A stretch of 64,000 nt of DNA from Candidatus Endolissoclinum faulkneri L2 (GTDB lineage: Bacteria > Pseudomonadota > Alphaproteobacteria > Thalassobaculales > Thalassobaculaceae). How positions within the stretch are numbered: the stretch's first letter is position 1; the number at the start of each line of letters is the position of its first letter. The stretch lies in assembly GCF_000319385.1 (NCBI RefSeq), contig NC_019566.1:945266-1009265 (forward strand), given 5' to 3'. Below the pieces are notes generated by a model. It ran no database searches, had not been told where the DNA came from, and was given only the letters and a program-made list of their open reading frames with translations. This document shows positions 63,749 through 64,000 of the stretch, one piece after another. The position numbers and the translations under genes are program-made.

Positions 63749-64000
63749 GATTCATACCTGTCCTCTGGAAAATGCAAGAAAATTTATGTACTCTAATTTA
63801 CCAATTTATAAAATTTGTTTTTTCTCTTTAATCATGAAGAGACAAATCTTATGAAAAACAAGACAATCAAGCAAATATCTTGCCTTTTTCTATAAATAAA
63901 CATAAAAATAAACCAACGATTATCTGGAGTTAATAAATAAATTGTTTAGAATGGTTTATAGTGTTAGTATCAAACATCGCTAAATAATGAGATTTTTACT

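Noticed and set aside
1-64000. CRISPR array, prophage, insertion sequence or secondary-metabolite gene cluster
   Set aside because: No regularly spaced repeats, transposase or integrase frames, phage genes or polyketide/peptide synthase domains were seen.
1-64000. rRNA, tmRNA, RNase P RNA or SRP RNA genes
   Set aside because: I scanned the gaps for their conserved cores and found none; only one tRNA is present. A covariance-model search would be decisive.

Overview
The window looks like a piece of a chromosome from a host-restricted alphaproteobacterium in advanced genome reduction. Alphaproteobacterial traits visible in the sequence are the rplU-rpmA-obgE-proB-proA-nadD gene order, long PstA and PstC proteins with extra N-terminal regions, a DUF3126 protein, MetZ-type (O-succinylhomoserine) methionine synthesis, and the xseB-ispA-dxs trio. 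Only about 56% of the window is coding (my sum of the calls below). The rest is very AT-rich DNA in stretches of 1 to 4 kb with no intact genes. This combination of low GC and low coding density resembles what is known of 'Candidatus Endolissoclinum faulkneri', a tunicate symbiont of the Rhodospirillaceae. That identification is an inference from general character, not a match I could run. No polyketide or other secondary-metabolite gene is present here.

Layout. 1-928: start of a DEAD-box RNA helicase (minus) running off the left edge. 1.9-3.8 kb: binding protein and FecCD permease of an iron-complex/B12-type importer, with no ATPase gene beside them. 5.5-9.6 kb: a cysteine-free DJ-1/PfpI protein, a solitary rfbC, and nadD. 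9.7-14 kb: proA, proB, obgE, rpmA and rplU, all minus. 14.9 kb: tRNA-Ser(CGA). 17-21.6 kb: guaA, a DUF3126 protein and metZ. 23-24.6 kb: mlaEF lipid transporter. 26-28.4 kb: cvpA-purF. 29.7-38.1 kb, all minus: znuCBA, pstS, then pstCAB. 38.9-43 kb: an RND efflux pair that appears dead (fusion protein without a membrane anchor, pump gene split by a 2-base insertion). 44-45.7 kb: phhB and a zincin-like protein that has lost a zinc-ligand histidine. 46.9-49.4 kb: infC (AUA start) and thrS. 52-56.7 kb: dnaJ and dnaK facing each other. 60.6-63.7 kb: dxs, ispA and xseB.

The surviving genes cover translation, chaperones, amino-acid (Pro, Met) and purine synthesis, isoprenoid precursors, NAD synthesis, and uptake of phosphate and zinc. 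Many operons have lost usual partners: no phoU/phoB after pstB, no mlaD after mlaF, no rpmI-rplT after infC, no rsfS/rlmH after nadD.

The most striking structure outside genes is a set of about thirteen long perfect inverted repeats (arms 14 to 26 bases, loops 0 to 13 bases). They share no sequence with one another. Several lie between convergent genes, but others lie in divergent or co-directional gaps and one lies inside a coding region. I found no clear evidence of a wholly new gene system. The best leads are these palindromes, the freshly broken efflux pump, the altered active sites, a probable Zur box upstream of znuCBA, and a few eroded gene fragments.
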